Shown here piece by piece: positions 52,376-63,465 of a stretch of DNA of 64,000 bases. The stretch is taken from assembly GCA_943704525.1 (NCBI GenBank), contig CALSCQ010002712.1, forward strand, positions 28,907-92,906. Direction: 5' to 3'. Origin of the DNA: Pigoraptor vietnamica. Lineage: Eukaryota > Opisthokonta > Filasterea. The number at the start of each line of letters is the position of its first letter. The stretch's first letter is position 1. The notes beneath the pieces were generated by a model. That model saw nothing but the letters and a program-made list of their open reading frames with translations, had not been told where the DNA came from and searched no databases. The position numbers were made by a program, and so were the translations under genes.

Positions 52376-55300
52376 ATGGGACCGAAGACGCGCCCGGCCC
52401 CACCGGCACGCGGCCCGGTGCCGGCAAAGGGGCACAAAAAGATGCCGCTGATTCCGAACTTCAAGGCACTCAAGGCGTCGATTGAAGCGCTCGCGCGCGG
52501 TGCGTCGGGCGTGTCGCCGCCCATAACGATCCCGCATGGTTTTCAGCTCGTGAAAAAGATTCCCGCGCTGCGACCGCCGCGCGTTGTTGTGTACGACGCC
52601 GTGAACGCGGCCTTTGCGAGCGTGGACCTCAAAGCGGTCAATCTGTTCCGCGAGGACCGACACGCCAAGATTCAGCTGAGCAACAACGTCGTGTGCCTCG
52701 TTTTCAGCAAGCGACACCGGCTGTTCATCGGGTACACGCTCGACATGCGCGTCAAGATATTCTCGGACACGTTCGACGTGCTGTACGATGCCGCCACGCC
52801 AAAGGCCATGCTGTCGCTGGGGCTCGATGAGGCGAACGACGAAGTGATCATGGCGGGCGTCGGGACAGTGTCCTTTTGGAAAATTGTCGTCGCGAAATCG
52901 AAGGACTTCCGGTACCAGCTGCCCAAGAACAGCCGCTCGCTCCTCCCCACGCGGCCTCGCTCGGAAGAGTTTTCGCTGCAGTGCCGGCTCACGATCGACC
53001 ACACGCTGCCGATGGACTCGTTGTTGTCGACAATGCACGTCGATCCCGGCGAGGGGAAGCTGTACGTCGCGGTGGACACGACCGTGTACGTGTTTTCGTG
53101 CGCTGACGGCTCCAAGATCGAGGTGTTAAAGGACCGCCACGAGAATTCGCTGACTTGCATCGCGCGCGTGCCCTCGCACGAGTATATGCTGACGGCGTCC
53201 ACGGACGGGACCGTGCGTGCGTGGAACGCGACGGGGAGCCTCGTGCACACGTTCGCGGGGCACTCGTCGGCGGTGACTGGGATGGTGCTGTTCCCCGCCG
53301 AGCTCAAGTTTGTGACGTGCAGCACGGACGGGACGCTGCGCATGTGGGATCTCGAGACGTTCGAGGAGGCGTATCGGCTGGAAGTGCAGGAGGAGATGAC
53401 GGGGATGGGCATTATCGACGGCGCGCACTTTTACGTCTTTTCGCCCGCGGGCATTCAGATATGGAACAACAACCAGTACCTCCACCCCTTCACGACGCTG
53501 CGCTCGGACCTCACCCTCCTGCGACGCGTGGAGGCCGACGATGCTAAGCCCGCGCGCGTGCTGTCCCTGTCCGCGGACGGGAGCGTCCGTATCGTGTCGC
53601 CGGTGACGGGCGCCATCTTGTGCATTGCGTTTCCCGTCGTCGAAACGACGCCCCTCGTCGACATTGTGCTCGCGTCGCGCGAGGAGCGGCTCTACGCGCT
53701 GCTGGCGAACGGCGACATTTACGTGTTTTCGACAACGACGAACCCGTGCCAGCTGAAGGAGGTGATCCGGATGTCCGAGTCTCGGTCCGACACGGCGTGC
53801 ACGTGCATTGCCTTTTCGCGCGTCCCCACCGACGAGGACGAGACGAGCACCGTCCCTTCGCGAGGGGCGACGCCCGCGGCGCATTCGCCGGCGCCCTCCA
53901 TTCCCTCGCTCGATTCGGAGGAAGGGGAGGGCGGCGTGGGAGCGCCCAAGAAGAGCGCCGCGGTCCCTCAGGCCGTCGCAGCCGCAGGAGACCCCATATT
54001 GTTCGGTGGCCGGCGCACGGGTCAGATTGTCGTCATTTCGATCGAAGAGAAGGGAGCCGTCAAGCTGTGCGTGCAGGGTCACGCCAAGGGCGTCAACTCG
54101 CTCGTCGTCTCGGCGGATCACAAGCGGCTTGTCTCTCTCGGCGATGACTCTGTTGCGCGGGTGTGGCAGGTGGCGCGACCGGGCCCCGAACAGCGACACG
54201 CGGCGCCGGTTACATTCCTCGGTGGGCCTGCGCCTGTCCCACCGCCCGTATTGCTGACGTCGGAGAGGAGCATACGGTGCGAATCGCAGCCGCTGACGGG
54301 CTGCTATCTGGGGAGCCTTCTCTGCGCCATACACAAGGATAGGTCGCTGGTGTACTACCCGCTGGACGACAGCGACTCGCCGCCGATTCGCCACTCGGTC
54401 GACGAGGACCACACGGAGGACATCAACTCGATTGCCGCGTGCCCTGCGCTCGGCCTTGTGCTCACGTCGAGCGACGACAGTTCGCTGAAAGTGTGAGTGG
54501 CGTATTATCATATCGCAATCCAGGGACCGTGCTGCAATGCATTACTGTGTGTGTGTGTGTATATCTCTGCGTCTTCGTGGAGTGTGGTCGACTGATTGGA
54601 GAACTCCGCTGCGTCGCAGGTGGGACGTCGACAACTCGCTCGTGCGCGAAATTCAGCTCGGCCAGGCCATCAAGGCCGCCTGCTTCGTCTCGAAGCGCGG
54701 CGACATCATTCTCAGTACCGGCGGAAACATTGCCCTCGCGCGCGTAACGGATTATCTTCCCCTCCGACAGCTCTCTGCGCTCGCCGATCCCGGCGTCACC
54801 ATTGAAGATGACGCAATCGAAGAGCCGATCGCATTCGATGCGCACATTGAAGTGTGGAAGTTTGACGCGTCCTTCAAACCTTCGACCAGTCGCTCGGCGT
54901 CTGCGGCCGACGGGGCGACGGGGCCGCTGTCCGAAGTGTCGTCGAGCACGGACAACGACTTTGCGGCGGGCGCGCGAAAGAAGGCGCGCGACGTCGAGCA
55001 GAAAATGCAGCGGCGAAAGAAGGAGGCTGCCGCTGAGAAGGACACGCGGGAGTCTAAGCTTCAGCGGAAACGGAAGAGCGTGCGGATGCGCGCGGGAATG
55101 GACCTCCTCCGCCACATCGGCGTGTCCCTTCCCTCGAAGAAGGACGAGGAGTCCGACTCGAGCGACGACGACGTGTCGGTGGACGGCGCGCTTGCGGAGG
55201 CGGACTCGGCGTCGCTGCTACCCCAGGAGGACGCCGGCCCTGTAACGGGCGGCGGTTGGCCGTCGAAGCTCGAGGAAGAGCTCGTCCAGAAGCTGATGGA

Positions 55301-56843
55301 GGGCTCCATGCTAGCCCGGATGGAGAAGCACCCGGTGGCCCCCGACGGCATCATCCCCAACTCGATCGTCCTCCGCCTGTTCAAGAAGACGCTCGCGGCG
55401 AAGCCCGCCGAACAGCGATGGCGGCCGCGGCCCGTGCGCGGCATGCCACCCGCCCCGCCGCCCGTCGACGACTTTGACGCGGAGGCCATCACCGAGTGGG
55501 CGAGCGATGAGGAGCCTGCTCCGCCCCCCGAACCCGTGCCGGTGGCTGTTCCCGAACCGCCGCCGCCCGAGCCAAAACCACCGCCACGTCAGCCCGTGTT
55601 CAAGGTGCTGCCGCCGCCCGTAAAGCCGCCACCGCCGCCACCGCCACCGCGCGAGCCCACTCCGCCGCCCCCACGTGAGCCTACGCCAGTGCGTGAGCCA
55701 ACGCCGGAACCCCCGCGCGAGCCAACGCCGACGCCGCCGCCCAGGGACCCAACGCCGGAGCCGCCGCGCGAACCCACACCGGAACCACCGCCGCGTGAGC
55801 CGACGCCCGTCGTGGCCGAGTCTCCCGAACCCGAAGACCTGCCCGCTGTTATCAAGGAAGTCGTCGGGTTGGCGTGGTTCCCCTCAATGCCGCGCGTGCG
55901 GCGGACGGTGGACGGCGTGCTCGACCAGCTCGTGTCGCTGCTGTCGACGGGAGAGTGGACCATTCGACGAAGCGCGTGCGAGGCGCTCGGTCGCATCCAC
56001 GCGGAGATGGGCATCCCCGAGGCCTCGACGCGTGCGATCCCGGCCGTGATTCCGCTCGTGTCGCACCACAAGTGGGAGCTGCGCATGCAGGCGTGTCGCA
56101 CGCTCGGACAGATGGGAATTCGCACGGACGGCGCGATTGCCGCGCTTATTTCCCGCCTCGTAGACGAGGTCGCGGAGGTGGGAGACCAGGCCCGGCACGC
56201 GCTCTTTGTGCTGGCGGGCATCCGCGACAAGGAATCGCTGCGGAGGGAAATGGTGCGCCTCGGCCTCATGCACGACGACGGCGTCGGGAACGACAGGGAA
56301 GTGCTGCTCGAGCTGCGCGAGAAGGCGTTTGCCGAGCACGAGCGAGCCTTGATGCACTCCCTGCTGCCCGTGACGGCGCCCACGCAACGCGTCGCCAACC
56401 GTTTGCGCGGGTGGCTCGTGACTGTGCAGAACAGCTACGTTCCGGAGGGCCCCGAAGAACGTTCCTCGCTCCGCCGGCGGACTGCACCGACGGACGCTCT
56501 GCCCGGCATCGGGAAGGTGGAGAAGAAGGGGAAGCTTTCGCATGCCGGCAGCATGACGCTTTCGCACTCGTCGCTGCACCGTTCGTCTGCGCGCGTGTCG
56601 CAGCACCACCGCGGCGGCGGCGGCGGGGTCGTCATTCGCGTTCGGCAGGTCGTGCGCCGGATGGACGTTCTGCGAATGTACGTGCCGACCCACGAAGAGA
56701 GCCGCGGGTTCCTGCCGCCCATCCAACACTCTCTCACCGAGCGCACGGTTGGGGGTGGAGGCGGCGCACGAGACGAGGACGAGGATCCGTCGGCGTCGTC
56801 GCGTCTTGTCATGACTGCGTACGACATCCACGCGGCTCTCTAA
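52376..56843 (+). CDS. WD40 plus HEAT protein resembling WDR87/WDR97
   Basis: Exons 52376-54492 and 54620-56843 give 1446 aa. WD40 repeats fill residues about 60-730 (for example YMLTASTDGTVRAWN, HTFAGHSSAVTGMVLF, FVTCSTDGTLRMWDLE, LSLSADGSVRIVSPVTG, GHAKGVNSLVVSADHKRL, LTSSDDSSLKVWDVD), forming probably two propellers. A Lys/Glu-rich coiled segment follows (about 810-850). A striking proline-rich linker (about 1000-1106) repeats PREPTP and PPxPREPTP many times. The next ~140 residues contain HEAT-like helical pairs (WTIRRSACEALGRIHAEMG, WELRMQACRTLGQMGIRTDGA). This order is that of animal WDR87/WDR97, which are linked to cilia or sperm, but repeat proteins are easily confused, so orthology is tentative. 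Confidence 0.72.
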
Positions 56844-57268
56844 GCGCTCCAGGCTATTGTCGGTGTCTCTTTCGGCGTTTGCTTCTTCTGTAGAGTGGCG
56901 TGATGTCGCTGCGCGGGTGGGACGATCGGTCCCCTTCCGTGAGGTACAGCCGTGCTTCCGGCGAATGTGACGCCTGAGAGCGGCGCAGACACATTGTAGT
57001 ACATACATAATGAAATTAAATGCTATTGTGTCTGTGAGCCGTCTCTACTCCTGCTCCTCACGAGATAAGGTGAAGATTTTCTTACGGACGCAGTGTTTGT
57101 CTTGTTTATGTATACGAACAGGCTCAATCGAAGAGGGAATTGTCAACGCGGCGAGGCGAACGGAACGCACGCTACAAGCGCGAAATCACAGTAAGCACGC
57201 CAAAACATAGTCGCGCGCACTCAGGAAAGACTTTCCCGCGTGTGCGCACACGAGAGCGCACGTGCCGC
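56844..57268. other. Convergent intergenic gap WD40-HEAT / 7TM receptor
   Basis: About 425 bp between facing stops, partly A+T-rich around 57000-57100. No gene or RNA structure recognised. Confidence 0.5.
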
Positions 57269-60200
57269 TCATCCCGTGAGGTGTCTGTTGCCCGACGACA
57301 CCATCGACATGCGCATCTTCTCCATCTCTCCCATGAGACGGCGGACCTCGCTCTTGAGCTCCGTGTTTTCCTTGAGGAGCCCGTCGGACGACGACGTCAT
57401 GCCAAGCATCGTCCCGTCCGCCGCCATGCCGTGCGCGCTCGACGTCTTCCGGTCAGAGTCGCCGTAAATGTTCGTCTGGGCAAGCTCTCCCTTGCCGCGG
57501 AACACGAGATAGAGCTTGGGACCAAAGATAATGCCCACCATCACGCCGATCGTAAGCCACCTGCGCGAGAGGAAGGCCACAGTAAGCAACAGTATAGGAA
57601 CACTTGCGACATCGGCGTGCGAGGCCAACAAAAGGAAAGCGGCAAGACGGTGCACGGCAATCGAGAGCACGTGCACACAGCGAATCCCACGCCCACGCAC
57701 GCGTATGCGGTGCGGCCACTCACACAAAGAGGCAGTCGAGTGCGTAGGTCGTGTCGGGCTTCTCGCTGATGACGAGGCGCAGCACGATGAGGAGGACGCC
57801 CATGACGATCCAGTTGTAGATGCACGCGACGATGCCGCGCGACTCGTTGAAACCCGAGGGCGCCTTGCGAACGAGGAAGGACAGGAAGACGCCCGCGATG
57901 AGGAACACCAGCTCCGCGATAATGATCGCATTGTTCCACCACGTCCGCTTGCAGCTGCAAAACACAGGTGCGTAAGCAGAAGCATAGGAACAAACACGCG
58001 CGCATGCACTGCGCGTATGTAAGACAAGCACACGTGCGCCGCACACGGGAAGTGGGACCCACCGAATGTACTCAATGTCGCCGTCGATGACGTTCTCGAC
58101 GTCGCCAGGCTGCACAATCGTCCACACGATGAGGTAGATGGTCCAAATCGCGATAATGACGGCGAGGCGCTTGAAGAGGTCGAGGTCGCTCAGCTTGATG
58201 CCCCGCGCGTTGCGGACGTTGATGATCATCATGATACTGCGCAGGCACAGCGGTAAGCGACGGCATCCGAGAGAGTGTCGCAGGGCGCCACAAAAGTACG
58301 CATGCACATACCATGCGCACACTCAAGCAAGCACATATGCCCGAATATGTCAAGTGCACAGGCGCGTACAACGCGTTTGTACGGCAAGCACACACATAAT
58401 TACTGCCCGCAGTGCACGGAGAGCACACGCAAAACATACCGGTATGTCTTGTAGAAGATGGCGCCGAACGCGAGCACGAAACCGAGGTGAGAGAGCCAGT
58501 TGGACGCGGTGCAGAGCGAGTCGGTGAGGTCCTTCGGGAACGTGATGAGAATCTGCGGAGTCAAAAGTGCGTCAGACCACACGAAGGGCCACACGTGCCG
58601 TCGTTGCAAGCAAAACATCAAGAGCGAAAGACGAGCTTTCGCAACCCACCGAGATGAACGACAGAATGGCACCGAGGAGCGAAATGTAGAGGAACGTCGG
58701 CGAGGCGAGCTTGAAGATCTTTTGCTCCTGGTAGCGCCACAACAGACCGGCAACGACGAGCGTGCAGAACGTGAAGATGCACGTGAGGACGAGGAAGAAG
58801 AGGCGCAGCGATTCGTTGACGCCGTCGTCACCTGCGGGCAAAGCAAAAGAGGGGCGGTCGTGAGATTGAGTGTAACAAGACAAGAGTCTTGTAACAGCAC
58901 GATGTAAATGGACACTCACGGACGAGGCACGTGACCGAGCCGGGCGTCAGCGTGTACGAGCGCGCTGCACACGGAAAGCACGTCGAGTTCATGCCGTCCG
59001 CGGCGCCGGCCGAGAACGTGTTGATGGGACAGGGGCGGCACGTGGCACCCGAGGTGGCGTAGCCCGGCGGGCATCCGAACACGGCCGACACGTTCAAGGC
59101 GAGACCAACGGCGCTCGTGGCCTTGGCCGACGTGATCGCAACCGAAAACTTCGGCGCCATGACGTAGAAGGACGAAGGGACGGGGTCCGTCGTCGGGCTG
59201 AAGCGCGCAAGCTTCTCGACTGGCGAGGACGCCGTCGTGTCAATGTACGTGATCGGCTGAAGGGGATCGCTGGCGTAGAACACAACCGTCTCGTCCGACG
59301 CGAGCGCAAAGTTGCTGTTGGAGGTGACCTTCTGGAGGACGGGGTTGACGGGGACGGCACCGACGATGCGCTTCGCAGGGTTGAAGGAGACCGTGACGGA
59401 CGTCTGCCGGCGGTACGACGACGAGCACGCATCGCTCCACGACGTGCCGTTCGAGAACGCAACTGTGGTGGCATAGACGCAGTCGCCGACGACAGGGGCG
59501 GTCTCTGTCGGGGCGGCCGTTGCGCCCGTCACAAACCTGAACCGGCCCGTCGTCACGTTGTACGGACTGTTCTTGGCCATGTAGTTGACGGTGGCATCGA
59601 TAATGTTGCCGATCTTATCGAGGGCGTCGAGCACGACCGACGTCGACTGGAGCATCACGTAGCCGTCCTTGCCCGCGCGCACAAAGTTGTTCGTGCACAC
59701 GAAGTAGATGCCGGCGGGATCGATGTTGCGGGGAATGCCAAACTTGTCGATCACCATCGCCGACACGACGCGGATGGGCGCGGGAAGGTCCTTGTTGACG
59801 ACGAGGCGGAAGCGAGAGCTTAGCTGTGGACGGGGGCGTTATGTCAGCGCCATATACGCGCATATTCAAACGCACGCACGCGCAGGCACGCGCACAGGCA
59901 CGGTCACAACACATACGCACACATACGCACACGCACACACACAACGCACGCAACAATGCACGTGCCACACAGGCTCACCTGAAGGAAAGGCGACAAGCCC
60001 ATCTGCGACACCGACAGCTGGAGGATGTTGAGCAGGTCGGCACCGGGTATCTGAATCGCCGAAATGGTGTTCGTCGGAAAGCCGACGTCCTCGACGGTGT
60101 ACTGCAGCACCGTCCCAGTGTTGATGGGGGCACGGAATGTGCCCGTGTTGACAAACGCAATGTCGCACTGTCCGTTCGAGACGTCCACCAGAGCGTCCGC

Positions 60201-60760
60201 CATAAAATTGCCCAGCTCGCACTCGCCCAGAAAGCAGCGCGAGTGGTCCATGTTGGCGTAGTTAACACCAATGACGACGTTCGTCGAGTTGATGCTCGTG
60301 AGCGTCGTCGTAAGAATCGAGTCGAGAGCAGGGTCGGGGACGACGCAGCCGCCCGTCGGGTTGTTGTTGTCGGCGCACGCCTTCAGCATGTACGTGTTGC
60401 CCTTCGCGTCCAGCACGCGGCTGCCCACTGGGTTCGTCATGTTCACGTCGACCGTCACGTTGAGCCGGCCGTAGTAACGCGCCTGGCCGAATGTGCTGAC
60501 AAAGTAAACGGTTCGCTTGGCTGCGCGGGAAGGAAGGACGAGAGGAGATGGCGAGGTGAGATATGACGTATGCAAGCATGGCCGAGGGTTGACGGGCGTT
60601 CGATCGCACAAACGTGAAAGGGACATGTAAACCCACGGGTGACGATCTTGGTCGGATAGGGTCCGCTAGCAGCAGGGTCGACGCCGTTGGCGAGATGGAT
60701 GCCTCTGTAGGCAACAGAGAATGAGTTACCCACGCACGCACGCACGCACGCACGCACGCA

Positions 60761-60843
<83 letters not shown>

Positions 60844-61829
60844 GACATGCCCGCGCCAAAGATGCACCGACCTTCCGATCACCACGTCAATGCCGTCCAC
60901 ATCCGTCACCATCTGCCTGTCCACAGTGATGCCTGCGGCGCTGAGAGCCACGATGAGGTCCACCTTTTCGACGTTCCGGAGCTTTTGAACCTGCGACAAT
61001 CGTACATAAACAACGATCGTTCAGCATTTCGTAACCGGCATTCACGCACATAATTGAAAAAGCACACACCTCTGCGCGAACGGCCGTCGTTTGATCAAGG
61101 ATGCGGACGCGGAAGTCGCATTGCGTGCGGCCGCACAGGTCCGGGCGCGTGTATCCCACGACGCCGACCTTGAACTGCACGCCGTCGACCGTCATGTTTG
61201 CGACTGCGGAGCGCACGACGGTTCCGGCGAAGAAGTCGAGGCCGCGGTCGTCCATGCTTGCGACGACTCCCTTGAACGGCGCATTGAGAAGGAGCTGTCG
61301 CCAGTACGACGTGCCGAAGAAGAGATCGCCCGAGTTGAGCCTGCGGCGCAAATGAAGCTGAGCGACAGCATTGGGGGCGAGCAATGCGAGAGTGACTTGC
61401 ACTCACCCCATAAAGTCGTACTTGGCGTCCTCGGCGAACTTGCGAAAGATAGCCGTCCCATTCTTCTGGAGAAGGCGCGTGCTGCTGAGGAACGTGCCAG
61501 AGTCGACCGTCAGCACCTTGTTTGCGCCAAGCTCGGCGCGCACGGCGTCAAACGCCGACTTGATGCGCGCAGCACCGCCAACGACTGCCTGCGTACGACA
61601 ACACGGCATAAAGCAAAGTGGTGAGAAATTCATGTAGAGACACGGAGTACGGCCTGAATGGGCGAGGCGCACGCACATAGTTTGCCTTGTCGAAGGGGCT
61701 CCCATGCACTCCTTGGTCGAGCTCGTTTGTGTGAAGAATGGTGAAGGACACGGGCACAGCGCGCGCCCCAAGGGCAACGAGGAGGACGAGAGTGCACGCA
61801 AGCGCACTTCGAGCAGTGATGGACGCCAT
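57269..61829 (-). CDS. Class C 7TM receptor with degenerate 5'-nucleotidase ectodomain
   Basis: Twelve exons: 61829-61677, 61588-61407, 61340-61070, 60990-60872, 60704-60637, 60520-59979, 59823-58920, 58831-58650, 58552-58440, 58236-58063, 57954-57724, 57560-57269, giving 1076 aa. A signal peptide (1-24) is followed by a 5'-nucleotidase/UshA-like region (about 27-620), a Cys-rich stalk (CPPGYATSGATCRPCP and TCFPCAARSYTLTPGSVTC, about 690-745), seven TM helices (about 750-1000) and a heptad-like tail (LLKENTELKSEVRRLMGEMEKM). The 7TM part is class C/GABA-B-like: KLASPTFLYISLLGAILSF in TM2, CTASNWLSHLGFVLAFGAIFYKTYR in TM3 and GPKLYLVF after TM7. The enzyme fold is recognisable by FTILHTN, VGVVGYTRP, FVNTGTFRAPI and YFVCTNNFVRAGKDGY. 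All metal motifs are altered: DxH to ELD, GD to DSG, GNHE to LNSGD, LSH to LSA, GGHSH to GRGIH. Inferred role: a sensor rather than an enzyme, perhaps of nucleotides or nucleosides. Confidence 0.88.
60731..60841. repeat. (CGCA)n and (CA)n microsatellite in receptor intron 4
   Basis: A CGCA tract runs into a long CA tract inside intron 60705-60871; on the gene's sense strand it reads TG. Confidence 0.95.
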
Positions 61830-62450
61830 TGTCCCCGTGACCGTGCGTGACTATCCCACGCTTTCAAAACAACACATGAACTGTATACAGAAAACAAAAA
61901 AAAAAAACACCGAAAAAAAAAAAGGCGTAATCACGACAATCGCGGACAGTGCCTCAACGCGTGAAATGTCTCGGCGGAGAGTTTTGTGAGCAAGTGAGCG
62001 ACGTCGTGGAAATCAGCCACAGAGCGCGTGTTGTGTTCGTGTGTTGTGACTGTGGAGACGCCGCATTGGCCCAACACTCCCCCATAATGCCGTGCCAAAA
62101 AAAGCCATATAACCCTCACCCTACACTGCATCCGCGCCTTCCTACTGCATGCACTCGGGCGATTTACATTGAGCGAGCCCTCATTTTTGGCCCTCGTTTT
62201 GCCCCACCCTTCAAATTGCTCGGTGTCCGAAAGGGTAGCTGGTAACCGGACAAGTAAGTCCCCTGGACAGGCGCGCGACGGATAGGGCAAGCACGCGAAC
62301 GGAACCCGACGGCTTCGGGAGTGCCACGTGCCTTTCGCAACTCTTTCCGAGACAGGCGCGCAAACCGCAAACGCCCTCCTCGGAATGGACACTGCGTCCA
62401 CATCCGAGTGCGAACTTGCCAAATTAAAAAAAAAAAAAAATTGGGCTCTG
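61830..62450. other. Receptor promoter region and left flank of the A+T-rich insert
   Basis: About 620 bp upstream of the receptor start. It has A-tracts (61898-61924) near the start codon and another A run at 62425-62440 that sits at the composition boundary. No coding signal recognised. Confidence 0.45.
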
Positions 62451-62506
62451 ATGCCGTAGAGCCGACTCGGGGGACAAGCCCCCCGTCGTCCCTTACGGCA
62501 TATAAA
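62451..62506. promoter_or_regulatory. Inverted repeat with nested GC stem and adjoining TATAAA
   Basis: ATGCCGTA at 62451-62458 pairs perfectly with TACGGCAT at 62494-62501. Inside lies a second stem of about five G (62469-62473) opposite a C run (62479-62484). TATAAA at 62501-62506 touches the right arm and lies about 30 bp before the first ATG. It may be the promoter of the viral-like block or part of an element end. Confidence 0.5.
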
Positions 62507-62571
62507 GAATAGTGGGAAGGATTGTGTGTGGGAGAGTATGAAGCGATCCTTAAAGTACTTTATAAGGGCCT

Positions 62572-63006
62572 TTGCGATTTCATATTTCTAAAAATGAAGA
62601 CCCCAATCCTATCATTTTTGACCAGAAAATCTTTGATACGCTCGGCTTCAACCGAACAATTTACGCAGCTGCAGCAACGCAAACGAGCCCAAACATTGCA
62701 AATATGGCAAAGGAACCCTTTCTCTACGTGAAAAGCAAAGTGCTGGCCAATGCATGCAAGGGCGATGCATCTCTCTCTCGACCAACCCGTCTGAAAGTGA
62801 CGACATCATTTGCAAAATTCCCATCACCGCACTTCCTTTCGACATTCGATCTTCTTACAGTCCCAAGTCCGATGGCGGGCTATGACTTGGTTTCCGACAA
62901 CGCAAACCTTCACGAGATTGACTTTAGACTCTCCTTCCAGAAAAATAAGGCCATCGAAAATGTCGATGCTTGGCAGTTGACGCTTTCTCTCATTCAAAAC
63001 GAATGA
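62572..63006 (+). CDS. Viral-like minor capsid (penton-type, single jelly roll) candidate; 5' end broken or unclear
   Basis: The open frame gives up to 145 residues. Features typical of a widespread penton-like family in Polintons, PLVs and related insertions: a LGF motif (FDTLGF), a strand LYVKSKVLANA, and a C-terminal block EIDFRLSFQKNKAI followed by VDAWQLTLSLI. No ATG exists in this frame before an internal Met at about residue 46, and stops precede it. Short ATG frames in the other two phases overlap the start. The 5' end is therefore frameshifted, uses a non-AUG start, or is spliced; a damaged old copy is possible. Assignment is from remembered family pattern, not a search. Confidence 0.45.
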   Translation: MRFHISKNEDPNPIIFDQKIFDTLGFNRTIYAAAATQTSPNIANMAKEPFLYVKSKVLANACKGDASLSRPTRLKVTTSFAKFPSPHFLSTFDLLTVPSPMAGYDLVSDNANLHEIDFRLSFQKNKAIENVDAWQLTLSLIQNE

Positions 63007-63075
63007 ATCGAATGAATTATTAAAAAAAATTGTTTCATATCAGTAACTCACGATACGTAATATTAAAGGGAAAAG

Positions 63076-63396
63076 ATGGGCGTGCTCAGTCGATTTGGTG
63101 CAAAAGTGCGAAAGATTGGAAGCGGAATCCTCACGCGACTTGGTTCCGAGGCAAAATCTCAGGCGGCGCAGTTCCTCGACAAGAACAGGGACACCTTAAA
63201 CGAGTTGAAGGCTCAGGCGATTGATAGTGGAAAGCATGTGAAGGAGAAAGGTAAGGGCTTCCTTGCGAGCCTCATTTCAAAGCTGAAGAACAGGAACATC
63301 TCGTGGGACAGCATTCCCAAACCTATACAAGACAGCATTGTCAAGCTCACGTCGCCGGAATTTCTAACGGGGGTCGGCATCTCGCTCATCAAGTAA
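63076..63396 (+). CDS. Small basic amphipathic protein in viral-like block
   Basis: 106 aa, intact, starting at an ATG 70 bp after the previous stop and preceded by an A+T-rich stretch (TAATATTAAAG). It opens MGVLSRFGAKVRKIGSG, with Gly at position 2, and has two predicted amphipathic helices rich in Lys and Leu/Ile (about 5-35 and 55-75), then a hydrophobic end (FLTGVGISLI). I recognise no family. Position between two capsid-like genes, small size and amphipathicity would fit a minor virion or membrane-active protein; this is inference only. Confidence 0.6.
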   Translation: MGVLSRFGAKVRKIGSGILTRLGSEAKSQAAQFLDKNRDTLNELKAQAIDSGKHVKEKGKGFLASLISKLKNRNISWDSIPKPIQDSIVKLTSPEFLTGVGISLIK

Positions 63397-63465
63397 GTTA
63401 AGAGGGCCGACCGGAAAAATTAAAATATTTTCTCAGAGTAATATATATCCAAACGAAAACTGAAG

